Notes: a model not told the origin generated them from the letters alone. 64,000 nt of DNA from Sorghum bicolor (GCF_000003195.3 NC_012873.2:10935894-10999893), one strand, 5' to 3'. Shown: positions 20,188 through 33,055, counted from the stretch's first letter. Program-made: numbers and translations.

Positions 20188-21026
20188 CACTACCAAAAAA
20201 AATTAACCACGACATTTTCAAACCTCCCTCGGAGGTAGGCATAATTTTGAACCGTCTCGGTTAATGCCTCGGATTAACCGAGGCGGTCATTTTTTATTAA
20301 CCGAGGCGGTTATAAGTAATCACCTCGCAAAATCGATTAACCAAGACGGTCACCTTAAAATGTCCTAACAAAAACACACCTCTCCTCCCCGACTCTGCGC
20401 ACCTCCCTTCTTGAGCACAGTCTCTCTCTCTGCGGTGAGCCCAGGCGCTCGACGGTGAGGCCAGACGCTCTCTCTCTCTCTCCGCGGTGGTGTTCTTGTC
20501 TAGATTGCGGGTCCGGAGAGGCCTCTCTTTGCAATCCACGCGGCCATGACCTTCTCCGGCGTCCACGCACACAAGCAGGGGCGCCACGACCTTCTCCGAC
20601 CTCGACCAAGGGCGCCACAACGTCGAGCAGGGTCACCATGGCCTTCTCCGGCGACCGTGGTCTCGAGCAGGGGCGCCACGTCCTTCTCCATCGGCCACAG
20701 TGGCAGCACACCTCTTCACCGGTGGTGGCGCCGGCCTCACCTCTCCCTCTTCACCGGTGGCACCACCGGAGCCCAACAGTGCTGCTAGATCCGACCAGCG
20801 GTGGCGTTGCGCTTGGATGGGCTTGGCGGGCCTCGTCGATGGGCTCTGCGGGCTCCATCGATGGGATCGCTGGATTTTTTTTGTTTTTTTATGTTATTAA
20901 CCGAGGCGGGCATCAAACCGCTTCGAAAAAGATCTCATTAACTGTGACCTTTGATCCGAGGCGGTTGGCTAAAACGTCTCAGTTAATCTTTTTTGCCCGC
21001 CTCGGTTAATATTTTGTGTAGTAGTG
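20188..21026. mobile_element. Non-autonomous CACTA element
   Basis: It starts CACTACCAAAA and ends TGTAGTAGTG, 839 bp. Both ends carry repeats of TTAACCGAGGCGG, the same motif as the 12-kb CACTA at 38055-50212. The flanking triplets are ATA and TTA, so the duplication is imperfect. The interior (20370-20880) is GC-rich with CT runs and repeated words such as GACCTTCTCCG; it encodes nothing I recognise. Confidence 0.75.
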
Positions 21027-21186
21027 TTAATTGTTTGAGATTACATAAAAATATAATTGGTTAAGTTTCTTTAAATCAGCTTTGCACATCTACGAATGCG
21101 GCACCATAGCTCACGGTTTGCTGGCAGCAGCCGTTCAGCCTGTCGCGTATTAATGGCCAACTCATTGTCGCCCTCACAAATTTTTA

Positions 21187-21393
21187 GAGGCACTCACAAT
21201 ACAGACTCTATCGTAGAGTCCAAAGTTATTTATTACCTCGAACAATGTGGACTTGGAGTCTAAATAAGACTTAGAGTCTTATTTTTTCTACCTCTTTCTT
21301 CAATAAATATGCTGCCACATCAGCAAAATACCATAAATAATATGTAATTAAATGTCTTGGACTCTGTGATAGAGTCTTGCATTGTGAGTGCCC
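21187..21393. mobile_element. Tourist-like MITE
   Basis: The termini are GAGGCACTCACAAT and the complement of GGGCACTCACAAT, 207 bp, flanked by TTA on both sides (21184-21186, 21394-21396). Confidence 0.75.
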
Positions 21394-21464
21394 TTATGAC
21401 ATGCATGCCGCTTTGCCTACATGTTTGAAAATCACTCCTTGATGTTGCAGCGCATGCATGCTAA

Positions 21465-21786
21465 GGGCACTTCCAATGCTAAAAACCACATGTAGTTTCT
21501 ATACCTATTAATTTCTATAGACACTATGTATAGAAACTATAGTCCCAATAAATAGTTTCTATATAATAATTTGTTATTCAATCACATTCATTCTCTCTCC
21601 ATTCTCAACCAATCATATCACTTCATGTCTTGGATCTCGCATAGACATGGTTTCTAACTTAGACCCAGTTTCTATGATTTTTGCTCTCTCTCTTCAATAA
21701 CTACCTTGCCACATCAGCAAAATGTTTAGGTGGCACCATAATTAATATCTATAGAAACTATGATGGCTTCTGCATTGGGAGTGCTC
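21465..21786. mobile_element. Tourist-like MITE
   Basis: The termini are GGGCACTTCCAATGC and the complement of GAGCACTCCCAATGC, 322 bp, flanked by TAA on both sides (21462-21464, 21787-21789). Confidence 0.75.
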
Positions 21787-22405
21787 TAATACCTCATTGT
21801 CTCCACTGATATGCAGCTCCCACGTCGCCGTTCGTGCTGACTAGAGGGATCGGAGGTAGTCCATGTCGGATCAAGTAGTCCTTGACTCCTTGGTACCTAC
21901 AGAATTGAAAGAAAATGAATTGGGCCAAGAAAAGGAAATATGTTATGAAAATTTCCGAGAAAAAAATAAATCTATAAGAATTTCATAAAATAAGTATGAG
22001 ACTTATATAAATCCAAAATTTTATAGTCCACAAAATCTGAAAGATTTTATGCTCTATATTCTTGCAGAATAATATCTACTGTTTCTAAAAATTCACTACA
22101 CCACAACACCGCATTACCGTCAGACATCTGATAGTAAAAATTATATTTGGCGATGGATGATCTGACGCTAAAGATAACTCAGAGACCATCTGACGCTAAA
22201 TCTCGATTTAGCGATTTACTGTCTGTCGCTATACATATTTATATTTAGCGTTGAACTATCTGTCGCTAAATATACGTATACCGTTACACTATCTATCGCT
22301 AAAAAATAAGTGGGCTCCACCTAGCTTAAGCACGCTCCTTACGCGGCCCTGTGCTTGCCATGGCCTGCTAAAAGGCCCATGTTCTCTATTCCACAAAACC
22401 CTAGG

Positions 22406-22647
22406 GCCTTGTTTACTTGCAAAATATTTTGCAAAATATGAATAGTATCAATTTTGTTTGTATTTGACAAATGTTGTCCAATCATAGACTAACTAGGCTC
22501 AAAAGATTTGTCTCGTCAGTTCCGACTAAACTGTGTAATTGGTTTTTATTTTCGTTTATATTTAATACTTCATATATACGTCTAAAGATTCGATGTGATG
22601 GAGAATCTGGAAAATTTTACAAAATTTTTTTTGAACTAAACAACGCC
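22406..22647. mobile_element. hAT-type MITE (GGCCTTGTTTA family)
   Basis: It starts GGCCTTGTTTACTTGC and ends GAACTAAACAACGCC. The core AGGCTCAAAAGATTTGTCTCG is shared, with small changes, by the copies at 25731, 32790 and 33304. It lies inside the CACTA-like element. Confidence 0.7.
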
Positions 22648-22649
22648 TA

Positions 22650-23340
22650 GATCTGCTCGGTGCAAGATCCACTGGCCTCACGAAGTTTGCCCTCCCCACG
22701 CCGCCACGAGAGCCACGAGCCCGTGCTACAAGCCTGCGACACGCTCCTCTCGCTCCTCCCCCGTCCCTTGCTCCTCCGTGCCAGCGCAGCCCCCAGCATC
22801 GTCGGGCGCCAGAGGCTACATCCTCTATGCATCCCACACCACCAGGCACCTCATCCATGCCCCTAGCAACTGCGGCGGCCGCCGTCCTACTTCACGCCCT
22901 CGCGTCCTCCACTCCTCCGCCAGATACTTCATCGGATCCGCGGCATCAAGTGCCCCAGGGGCGAGCTCGCCGACGCCTTGCCCAAACTCTGCGTTCCTGA
23001 ATAGGGTTGGGCGCCCCTGCGCCGATTTTGATCCAGCGAGGACTATGGCCAACCACGACATTCTACAAGGCCAGCAGATGCGGACCCTGATGCCGGCCCA
23101 GCCAGGTCAACTCTCGTCACCCATGCTAGTGGGGGGCAGCAGATGAGGATCCCCACGCCGGCAGCCAGCAGCCGGCGTGCTCAGGTCCTCTCCGTGGTGC
23201 TAGCGAGCAAATCTCCAACATCGGCATCCTCCTCGTCAATGGATCTTGGAGGCAGATCTGCCACACCCACTGAAGCTCCAGCGCCCTCTCCTTGCCGGTC
23301 CCAAACTTGCCATCCTCCTGGAGGTGCTTTGAACTGAACC
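22650..23340 (+). other. GC-rich, exon-like segment inside the CACTA-like element
   Basis: Base composition jumps to exon-like values between AT-rich flanks. Several overlapping ORFs on both strands are open for 60-120 codons, none recognisable. It may be a captured gene fragment, but I cannot choose a strand or frame. Confidence 0.3.
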
Positions 23341-25454
23341 AATGGCATCCATCAAGCTCAGCCCCTCCAACCAGCAAGGTATTATACACCAATTATTTTA
23401 GGGTATATAAGCATGTGTTGACTTGGTTCTTATTGATATGCACGTGGATTGCTCCTAGTTGATGTCTTCTAGTCTCTAAATTAAACTATGGATCTGACGG
23501 ATGTTAATGTTCAGAGTGAATGGATGATTTAGCGACAAGGAGGATGTTAAGTTAGCTGGATGGTAAGCATGTGGTCTACTGTATTTATCTTTTAATTTTA
23601 TTACCTAAATCCTAAAGGCTACAACTATTTATATGATTAGCTTTATTATTTTAATTGTCTCCTCTGTCTTGCGAATTCTTTTTGCTACAGTATTTTATAA
23701 TTCAAGTACCCATTGCATGACCTTTAATTGGCTGGTAATAGCTTTCTGTGCAAATCAGCAGCCAGAGGTCCTTTCTCTGCTTGTTTAGCAAACTTTTAAG
23801 TGCAAATTAGCAGTCTCATGGTACTTGGTCATTCTTATGGTATATTCAGGACTCTGCTTCCTCACAGGAAATGTGTAACATGTTAAAAATAGAACTAGCA
23901 ATACTTAACAAGTCTTCGCACAAGAGATCATCTACATATTTACGCAAGCTATTATATTCTACAAGAGACCGTAAAAAAATTATATTCTACAGGAAAGATT
24001 GTTATTTAGCTTATACATCAGCTACCATTTTTTTCATTGTATATATGCAGATTGGGCAGTGGAGTAGTGCATAGTTTTTGAGAGGGTTAGTGCAAATAAA
24101 GTCCAGGAATAAGCTTGTCTTGGGCTGTATTTGAGAATAGATGCAGATTTTAGTTTAATCTCAACCCTTGTCCAATGCACCTGATTTGTTGCTTTGTGAA
24201 CTGCAGGTACCGAGCAGGCGTAAGCCATTAGCTGCACCCAAGGACACAGATTTGGATTGTTTGAAGTGGTGAAGGATCTTCCCTTTTTACATCAAGTGTA
24301 GCTCTCTATAACAACAGTGAAAACAGCATGTGCAGTGAGGTACTAGAGAAAAACTTGTATTCTGCAGGGATTACATTTGTCTCCACTATTCCCTGATAGC
24401 AGCTCTTGATGCATGTAAGCAGCTCAACATGTTCGATTCCATAGAAGCTCCAGATGCATGTGCTGGCTTTACTTATTCATTATTGCAATTTTATCAAAAT
24501 TAATCAAATGAGTAGTCTAATATTTGGACACATGAGTGCATAGATTAGTTGTCAAGACATGAAACCATACTACAATTAGGATTGTATTTTGATTGTATCC
24601 AACTTATGATTTGCTTTTGGGGCACATTATGTCTACGACAAGTAATGACTGCTGTTATTTATGGACTTCCCACATGCTTTTATTTATTTATATTTATGAT
24701 AAATATATCCTGGTTTAAATCATTTTGTAATTACTCTTAGTCCTTATGACAGCCATGCTGTGACTAAAAAATTTAGACCTTTTTACCATTGTGCAGTTCT
24801 ATTATCCCAATCCAATGAATTTAGGTTTATGACAAGTATCATACCTCTTTTTTATCATAGTTTTAATTAAAATTGAATTTGGGAAAATTGAGACCATACT
24901 TTACTTCAATTTTCACATATATTTATCATAGTTTTAATTAAAAATTGATTCTTGTGGCTGTTGATGTTTTTTATAGTTAGCAGCCAACATCTTTGGCTCT
25001 GCAAATTAGTTTAGTACTTTGCAAACATTTTTATTAGTAAACTTAATTTTTCTGATATCATTTTATCTACCTCAGTTTAGTCTGATTGTAGGCATGAGAA
25101 CATACCACTTGGTTTGGTGGACTTCTGTCAGCATGAACTGGGAAGTGGAGTCGACATCAACCTTAGTCTTATTTTCTTGTTATCTTTCCCCTTGTCTTTT
25201 TTAATCTGTTGTTTTTTATCTTTTTGGTTCATGTAGCAAGTAACAATTCGGATCATTTTGATAAAGGTAGCCGGTACTAGACTTATCATTGATGAATCAG
25301 TGTTTCATGTTTGTAATGTAATGGTTGATCTTGTATGTATGAGTGATTAGACTTGGTCATGAATGAATTTATTTATACGAGAAATGTGCACAATGATGTT
25401 ACTTTTGAATTAAATTACAACAAAGTTGTCTTTTATTTTTTTAAATGCATTTAA
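23341..25454. other. AT-rich, intron-like stretch inside the CACTA-like element
   Basis: No ORF is convincing. T-rich tracts and AG-exon-like junctions (for example around 24205) give it an intron-like look. Confidence 0.35.
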
Positions 25455-25730
25455 ATGATCTCGTCGAACCATCTGTCGCTAAAAGTATTTATAATGCCAA
25501 ATGATCTGTCGCTATAGACTACTGGCAGGCTGTCTCTCGCTGTAGAGTACTGGCAGGCTATATTCAGAGCAACAGACTATCTGACGCTAAAAGTATTATC
25601 CGACGCTAAAGATTTTTAGCGTCAGGACTTACAGCGGCTGCAGAAGTACGCTATAAGTTTTTAGCGTCAGATTATTTGTCGCTATATCCGCTTTTATACA
25701 TATTATAGTTTTTTTGTTTGTTTAACCCTA

Positions 25731-25974
25731 TGTTGTTTGTTTAGTTCCCAAAAAATTTTGCAAAATTTTTCAGATTCCTCGTCACATCAAATCTTTAGAC
25801 GCATGCATGGAGTATTAAATATAGACGAAAATAAAAACTAATTACACAGTTTGGTCGGAATTGACGAGACGAATCTTTTGAGCCTAGTTAGTTCATGATT
25901 GGACAATATTTGTCAAATCAAACGAAAGTGCTACTATTCCTATTTTACAAAATTTTTTGGAACTAAACAAGGCC
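25731..25974. mobile_element. hAT-type MITE (GGCCTTGTTTA family)
   Basis: It starts TGTTTGTTTAGTTCCC and ends GGAACTAAACAAGGCC, inverted relative to the copy at 22406. It abuts the place where the CACTA-like element loses its right end. Confidence 0.7.
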
Positions 25975-26390
25975 TTATTTCTCCTAGTACAATGAAAATT
26001 TTAGGAGAATGAGTGGTATTAATTCTGAAAATTTACATATACTATAATCCTAAAAAATGCTACGATGCTTCTATGAATATTTTTTTTATAACCATCCACT
26101 ATTTTTTTTGAACCTTGCTACTTCTTTACATGCAGTAAATTTATGCGCACATAATGATTCTAGTTATAATGATATATATGCATACCTTCATGACGAAGGA
26201 TATCCTGGACTTGCTTTGAATAAAAGAATTATATAGCATGGTCATTGTTAAATCCTAGTAGAATATTCTACTACCATTGAAGTGTTGTGGACTCAGGTAC
26301 TATAGTTTATGGTATTACTCTCAAGAATGAGTATCTCAAAGGTCATGTGGTACTCAATGCATGAAAAATTTTAGAAAACGCCCTACCCTA

Positions 26391-26392
<2 letters not shown>
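25975..26392. other. AT-rich stretch without recognisable feature
   Basis: Only a short inverted repeat, TTCTCCTA/TAGGAGAA near 25980-26010, stands out. I see no gene. Confidence 0.5.

Positions 26393-26430
<38 letters not shown>
26393..26430. repeat. (AT)n microsatellite
   Basis: About 19 uninterrupted AT dinucleotides, directly before the AACTCAAAGT block that recurs right of the hAT element. Confidence 0.9.
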
Positions 26431-26432
<2 letters not shown>

Positions 26433-26560
26433 CTCAAAGTCGCTATAAAATAAGTTATTTTGTAGCCAGCTACAGAGTAATAGTTCTAGGGAGAGTATAC
26501 TCTGTAGCTAGCTACAAAATATGTTATTCTATAGCCACCTCCATTTACGATAATTTTATA
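26431..26560. repeat. Inverted-repeat (foldback) sequence left of the hAT element
   Basis: The left arm begins near 26441 with CGCTATAAAATAAG and the right arm ends near 26543 with the complement of GTGGCTATAGAATAAC; the arms are about 40 bp around a short loop. The block AACTCAAAGT(C/G)GCTA at 26431 recurs at 30365 in direct orientation. Confidence 0.6.
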
Positions 26561-26761
26561 TACTAATTTACGATAATATGTATACCACCGAAAAAATAGC
26601 GGGCTATTTTTCCGCTATAGCGCCGCTATAGCGGGATATTTAAAACGCCGCGACGATATCAGTTATTTTTCCGCTATCAACGCTATCTCCGCTATTTTCC
26701 GCTATCGCGCCGCTAAACCGCTATATCGGCATAGCGCCGCTATTTTGCCGCTAAGCCTGAA

Positions 26762-27316
26762 GTGGCATTTGGGCCGAAATTGAGCCCGAACTTTAGCCCA
26801 AACTGGAGCCCAAAACGTAACCCTAACACTCAGTCACTCTGCTCCCCCAACTCCTCCCCCGACTCCACCCCACCGCGGCGGCGCCCGCCCCACCGCGCGA
26901 CCGCCCGCTCCCGCGGCCTCCGCCCGCCCCACCGCGCGACCGCCCGCACCACGACGGCCTCCGCGCCACCGCGGTCGCCCGCACCATCGCGGCCTCCGCC
27001 CGCCCCACCGCGCGATAGAGACTCCGCCCCACCGCGCGACCGCCCGCACCACCGCACGACCGCCCGCACCACCGCGGCCTCCGCGCCACCGCGGACTCCG
27101 CCCCACCGCGCGGTCGCCCGCACCACCACGGCCTCCGCCCCACCGCGGCCTCCGCCCGCCCCACCGCACGACCGCGACTCTGCCGGATCGAGGAAGGATC
27201 GCCACCCAGCGCGACCGAGGAAGCAGGGCCAGACTGACTCCGCCAAGAATACCCCAGGTGCAAACGAGCGAAGCCCTGAGCGAAGTGCACCGCCAGCGCT
27301 AGCGCCAGCGCCAACA
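26762..27316 (+). other. GC-rich 5' region or first exon of the hAT gene
   Basis: A low-complexity stretch repeats CCGCCCGCACCACCGCGG-like words and would encode Pro/Arg/Ala repeats in one + frame. A GT at 27317 and an AG at 27430-27431 could bound an intron, but the phases of this frame and the transposase exon do not match, so its coding status is open. Confidence 0.4.
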
Positions 27317-27431
27317 GTAGGCAAGTTCCCGAATCTCCCCTGTTCTACTGTCTTAGTTTAGTCATCTGCTGCAGTTCAGTTAGTCCTACAATGAGCAAGC
27401 ACTTATTGTCCCTGTTATGTCCACTTTGTAG

Positions 27432-29900
27432 GCTTATCTAGCACTGCATCCACGGGCATTGAATCAAATGAACCAACTGACCCAGCTTGGAAGTACTGCA
27501 CAATGCCAGATGTGAACAAGAAAGGTTCTCTCCAGTGCACCTTCTGTAGCGGCATCTATCATGGTGGAATAACAAGAATCAAGTACCACCTTGGTAAAGT
27601 TCCTAAATCCAATGTTGCAAAGTGTAAAAAAGTTCCATCTGATGTGCAACACGAAATCCTTGAAGTGCTGGCCATAAAGTCAGATAACAAGCAAAAGAAG
27701 GCTGAAGAGAAAGAAGAAGATAGATCTGTAGTTGATTTGAGTCATTCTGAAGGAGAGGAACACAGTGATGCTGAAGGAAATTCAGTTATTGTGGTGAAGA
27801 AGATGAGTAGCAAAGGTCATTCAGGTCCTATTGATAAATTCTGTAGACTAACAACAGAAGAAATAGTGGCTGCAAGGAAGGGCAAAGGTGTTCTTTCTGA
27901 GAAGGTTCAATCCAAGATATCAACTGAAAAAAGAGAAGAGAAGAGGGACAGAGCATGTGAGTACATCTGTAATTTTTTTTATGATGCTAGCATCCCACAC
28001 AATGTGACGACACTTCCAAGCTTTGAGCTCATGCTTGAGGCTATTGGAGACTTTGGCAGGGGCTTGAGAGGTCCAACTCCATATGAGATGAGTGGGAAAT
28101 TCTTGCAAAAAAGGAAGAGGAAAGTGCAAGAATTAGTAAAGGCTCACAAAGAGTCTTGGGAGCTACATGGATGCTCAGTTATGACTGATGCTTGGACAGA
28201 TAAGAGAGGTAGAGGTGTGATGAACTTGGTAGTTCACAATGCATATGGTGTTTATTTTCTTGATTCTGTGGATTGCTCAGCTGTGAAGAAAGATGGCAGA
28301 TACATTTTTGAGTTGGTTGATAAGTGTATTGAGGAAATAGGGGTGCAAAATGTAGTTCAAGTTGTGACTGACAATGCAAGACCAAATGAGGCAGCGGTTA
28401 GTTTGTTGAGAGCAAAGCACCCCTCTATTTTCTGGAATGGTTGTGCAGCCCATACCATTGATTTAATGTTGGAAGATATAGGAAAGATGCCCAGAGTTGC
28501 TGCAACAATTAGCAAAGCAAAGTGCTTGACTGTTTTTCTTTATGCCCATACTAGAGTTTTGGACCTGATGAGGAAGTACCTTTCTAGAGATTTGGTGAGG
28601 TGTGGTGTTACAAGGTTTGCTACAGCTTATCTCAACTTGAAAAGCATGCTAGAAAACAAGAAGCAATTGCAAAGGCTTTTTAGGGAGGATGAGCTCCATG
28701 AACTAGGCTACCTAAAGAGTGCCAAAGGGAAGAAAGCAGAGAAGGTTGCCAAATCTAAAACTTTCTGGAGAGATGTTGAGACTGCTGTTATTTACTTTGA
28801 GCCATTAGCTCATGTCTTGAGGAGAATGGACAGTGATGTGCCAGCAATGGGTTTCTTATATGGGTATCTACAGGAGGCTAAGAATGAGATCTCTAAGAGG
28901 TTCAATAATGACAGGAGAAAGTTCGAGGAAGTTTTTCAGTTCATTGACAAGAGGTGGGACAGTAAGCTGAAAACTCCTTTGCATAGGGGTGGTTACTACC
29001 TCAACCCTTTCTACTATTATCAAAACAAGGTGGCTATAGAGGACAATGAAACATTTAGAGATGGTGTCATAACTTGCATTACAAAGCTTGTTCCAGATAT
29101 AGAGACTCAGGACAAGATTATTGAAGAGCTTCAAAAGTTCCAAGATGCTGAAGGATCCTTTGGCAAAGAAATTGCTAAAAGGCAGTGCAAAAATATTCAT
29201 TTTAATCTTGGTATGAAAAATTGTCTTCTACCTCTAGCAAATAAATTTCTTTGTTGGCAAATAATTTACATTGTCCTCTATTTTCCACTTCTTTGTTGTA
29301 TTGTATCTAAGTGGTGGCTGAATCATGGAAGTAGTGCACCAACCCTTAGAAAGCTAGCTGCTAGAATTCTCAGTTTGACATGCAGTTCATCAGCTTGTGA
29401 GAGATGCTGGAGTTCATTTGAACAAGTAAGAATTGGTCTTGCACTCTTACTCTTACATTCTTAGTCTCTTAGACTCTTAGTCTCTTACTGATTCCAATTG
29501 TATGTAGGTCCACACCAAGAGACGCAATAGGCTGCTGCATGACAGAATGAGGGATCTTGTGTTTGTCAAATTCAACTCAAAACTGAGACAAAAGAAGGAC
29601 AACAAGGATAGAGATCCACTTGAGAAACCTGTTAGTGATGTCTTAGAAGATGAAGACAATGAGTGGATCACTGGTGTTGAGCAAACAGAAATAGAAGAGG
29701 ATGAGGAAGGAGGAATTGGAGGTACCTCACAAGAGGTTGTAGCTGCACCACCACCAAGGAAGAGAGGTAACCAGAGCAGGAAGAGAAAGAGACTGATTCC
29801 TACTGGTGATGATGAGTTATCTGCTTCATCTTCTGATGGAGAAAATGACACTATGATGCATTCTGATTCCATTTCTGTTTCTGATGAAGAGATGCAGTAA
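27432..29900 (+). CDS. hAT transposase (BED zinc finger, DUF659, hAT dimerisation domain)
   Basis: The reading frame is open upstream of the ATG at 27503 to an AG splice acceptor at 27431, and the extra residues (TDPAWKYCTMPD) complete a BED-type zinc finger with CTFC and IKYHLG. The core follows DUF659 hAT transposases: MTDAWTDKRGR, VVTDNARPN and FWNGCAAHTIDLMLEDIGK hold the expected acidic residues and the Cys/His insertion motif. The C-terminal dimerisation domain reads LSLTCSSSACERCWSSFEQ, then an 82-bp GT-AG intron (29426-29507) and VHTKRRNRL. It ends in a charged acidic tail with KKRGNQSRKRKR-like basic patches. No stop or frameshift is visible in about 790 codons. The hydrophobic stretch at 29211-29311 looks like a retained intron, but removing it exactly would break the frame. 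It may be an active or recently active gene. Confidence 0.82.
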
Positions 29901-30364
29901 CTTGTGTGCTTACTGCTTAGTGCTTGTCATTTCATTTATGTTTCATACTTTCAGTTGCTTATTGAACTATGGCACTTGTGGCTTTATGCCTTTTGCTTTT
30001 GAATTTGGATTGTAATAAACAGATTATTAGATCATGGATTGTGACTTGTGAGTTACTTGTCACTTGTGAGATTTTAGTTTTAAACTTTTCATCTGGTGTG
30101 TGCTGTATTTAAATAGCGGGCTATAGCGGAGCTATAGCGGCGCCATAGCGCGACCGCTACGTCGTATAGCGGTCGCTATAGCGGAAAATAGCGGCCAGAA
30201 TCAGCCAACACTATTTTTGATAGCCCGCAATTTTTTTCCTTGATGTATACATATTTATGATAGTTGGGTTACTATAACACATGGGGATATTTACCGTAAT
30301 GTTATAGTAAACCACTTAGTAAGGAGTTACTATAATCTTGTAAATTAATATAGTAATTATCGTA

Positions 30365-31358
<994 letters not shown>

Positions 31359-31660
31359 GTTACACCCTGGTTTTCAAAAGAAGACTAGAGTCATCATATG
31401 TGTGCCAGAAAGTTCACACATATAAAAAAAATAGAAATATCAAAAACAATGTTATATATAGCGGAAAACATATTTATAATAGAGTAATCTTCTCAGGGAC
31501 GGCTGACTAGGGGCTTCGTACGCCAAGCACTTCTGCTGGGCCTTTAGAAAACTCTATGACATCTTTATCCTTCTTCTGAGCAGCACTTTACTACACACTG
31601 GGGGTGTGGGAAAAATAGCAAGGATGAGTTCATGTCGAACTCAACAAATACAGACGGAAA
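31359..31660 (-). repeat. Possible LTR fragment on the - strand
   Basis: Read on -, the sequence ends CCAGGGTGTAACA, a common plant LTR terminus, and contains GTTGAGTTCGACATGAACTC upstream. Neither a partner LTR nor a target duplication is visible, so this is tentative. Confidence 0.3.
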
Positions 31661-31844
31661 GTATAATGACATGCAAGGCTTAATCAAAAGAAAAACTGAC
31701 ACTGTTTAACTGCAGGTGAGCTTTTTAAGTTGACAAACTTTTATTATAACTCTTTTATTTAAACAACATATTACTAAATATGAGTAAAGCATTCAAATCC
31801 TTAATTAGATGAAAGTACATTAACAATATTATTAATCACCAACA

Positions 31845-31985
31845 CAGCGCCACTATACCCGCATGCTGCTGCATGAGGCACAGCATTGTGCTCGCCTGCT
31901 GCTGCACTGTGCAGCACAGTGCTCGCCTACGCAGCACTGTGCTCGTCAGTGGCACTATGCCCGCATGCTGTCATCTGTGCTGTCT
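31845..31985. repeat. Short interspersed repeats of CAGCACTGTGCTCG
   Basis: The palindromic word GCAGCACTGTGC and its variants recur about five times, between two copies of CCCGCATGCTG. No gene is supported. Confidence 0.5.
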
Positions 31986-32210
31986 CTCCTTATTCCTAAA
32001 TGTTTTTTCTTCTCGGAAAATAACTTTGATTACATGTATATTAAAAATATTAATATTTATAATATAAAATTAGTATCATTAAATAGATATTTAAATTTAA
32101 TTTTTAATAAATTTATTTGAAATTAGAAATGGTATCTTTTATAAATTAAGTCAAAGTTGTTTGCACCGTTATTTACGACCGCATGCCTTTAACAGCTTTG
32201 AAATACTGAG

Positions 32211-32433
32211 TACTCCGTTAGTTCCTATTTAAGTGTCATTTTTTCCCGTATCACTCGATTTATAAAAAATATATACAATACTTATATCTTTAAATACATT
32301 TGTTAAAAAACTAGACTTAAAAATCTTTCCACTAATACTAATTACGTATTTTAAATAACTTTGTCATATATATTTTAATCAAAATTATTTTTTTCAAGAA
32401 ATATAAATAACTATTATTTTAGAACGGAATACC
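32211..32433. mobile_element. Stowaway-like MITE
   Basis: It starts TACTCCGTTAGTTCCTA and ends TAGAACGGAATACC, the diverged form of the grass Stowaway terminus TACTCCCTCCGTTCC. AT-rich, no coding capacity. Confidence 0.6.
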
Positions 32434-32788
32434 CCGTCATAATGGGGGCGGGGAACGCCTAACCCGCCATGGATCATGACGGGGTACACGTCAGCAGGTG
32501 CATGATGCTGCATGCCACGTGGCAGCTGTACTCAACCACCATGCATGTTGGGGTACAGTTCTTTGCTCCACCATGTATGATGGCGGAGCCAAACGAACTA
32601 CTTTTGAATTTTTTTTGAAACCAAATCAAATTTGCAATATATTTCGAATTTGAGTTAAAAAAATCACGTCGGTGAGGTCGACATGGGCCAGCATAGCAGG
32701 CTGGCAGCATCCGCCGCCCTTTCTTCTCTCTGCGAAATTATTTGACACGCTCGATGGACGGACCCAGCAGCCCCCAAACCATGCCCTA
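32434..32788. other. Intergenic DNA, nothing recognised
   Basis: Mixed composition without a convincing ORF or named repeat. Confidence 0.5.
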
Positions 32789-32789
32789 G

Positions 32790-33026
32790 GCCTTGTTTAG
32801 TTCACTCAAAACCCAAAAAATTTTGAAGCTCATCACATCAAATCTTATGACATATATATAAAGCATTAAATATAGATAAAAATAAAAATTAATTACATAG
32901 TTTGCGTTTAAATCGCGAGACGAATCTTTTGATCCTAGTTAATCTATGATTGGACAATATTTGCCACAAACAAACAAAAGTGCTACAGTAGCGAAATCTA
33001 AAAAGACTTCACATTTAAACAAGGCC
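32790..33026. mobile_element. hAT-type MITE (GGCCTTGTTTA family)
   Basis: It starts GCCTTGTTTAGTTCACTC and ends TTTAAACAAGGC. CCTAG words lie at both flanks. Confidence 0.7.
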
Positions 33027-33055
33027 CTAGCCTTCTTACTGGAAACAGACTAAGC

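Larger units (their letters stand above)
22096..25700. mobile_element. CACTA-like element with gene-like interior; right end not found
   Basis: The left end starts CACTACACCACAACACC and carries many copies of ATCTG(T/A)CGCTA up to about 22300. The same motif, in both orientations, reappears at 25455-25690. No matching GTAGTG terminus follows, so the right boundary is approximate. The interior has a GC-rich stretch (22650-23340) and then T-rich, intron-like sequence with splice-like sites. No transposase is visible. Confidence 0.55.
26586..30242 (+). mobile_element. hAT transposon with open transposase gene
   Basis: The termini are CACCGAAAAAATAGCGGG and the complement of CAAGGAAAAAAATTGCGGG. 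They are flanked by a perfect 8-bp duplication, ATGTATAC (26578-26585 and 30243-30250), the size expected of hAT elements. Both ends are packed with TAGCGG/CCGCTA words (26598-26757 and 30113-30230), probable transposase binding sites. The 3657-bp interior carries one transposase gene on +. Confidence 0.88.

Noticed and set aside
20297..21009. ORFs of 100-184 codons inside the small CACTA element
   Set aside because: GC-rich frames are open on both strands, with no domain and with internal short repeats.
24549..25204. Hydrophobic short ORFs that look like membrane proteins
   Set aside because: They come from T-rich intron-like DNA, which encodes Phe/Leu/Ile by composition.
26823..27324. Overlapping - strand ORFs of 120-164 codons rich in Arg, Gly and Ala
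   Set aside because: They mirror the GC-rich repeat at the 5' end of the hAT gene and have no domain; the sense strand is the + strand.
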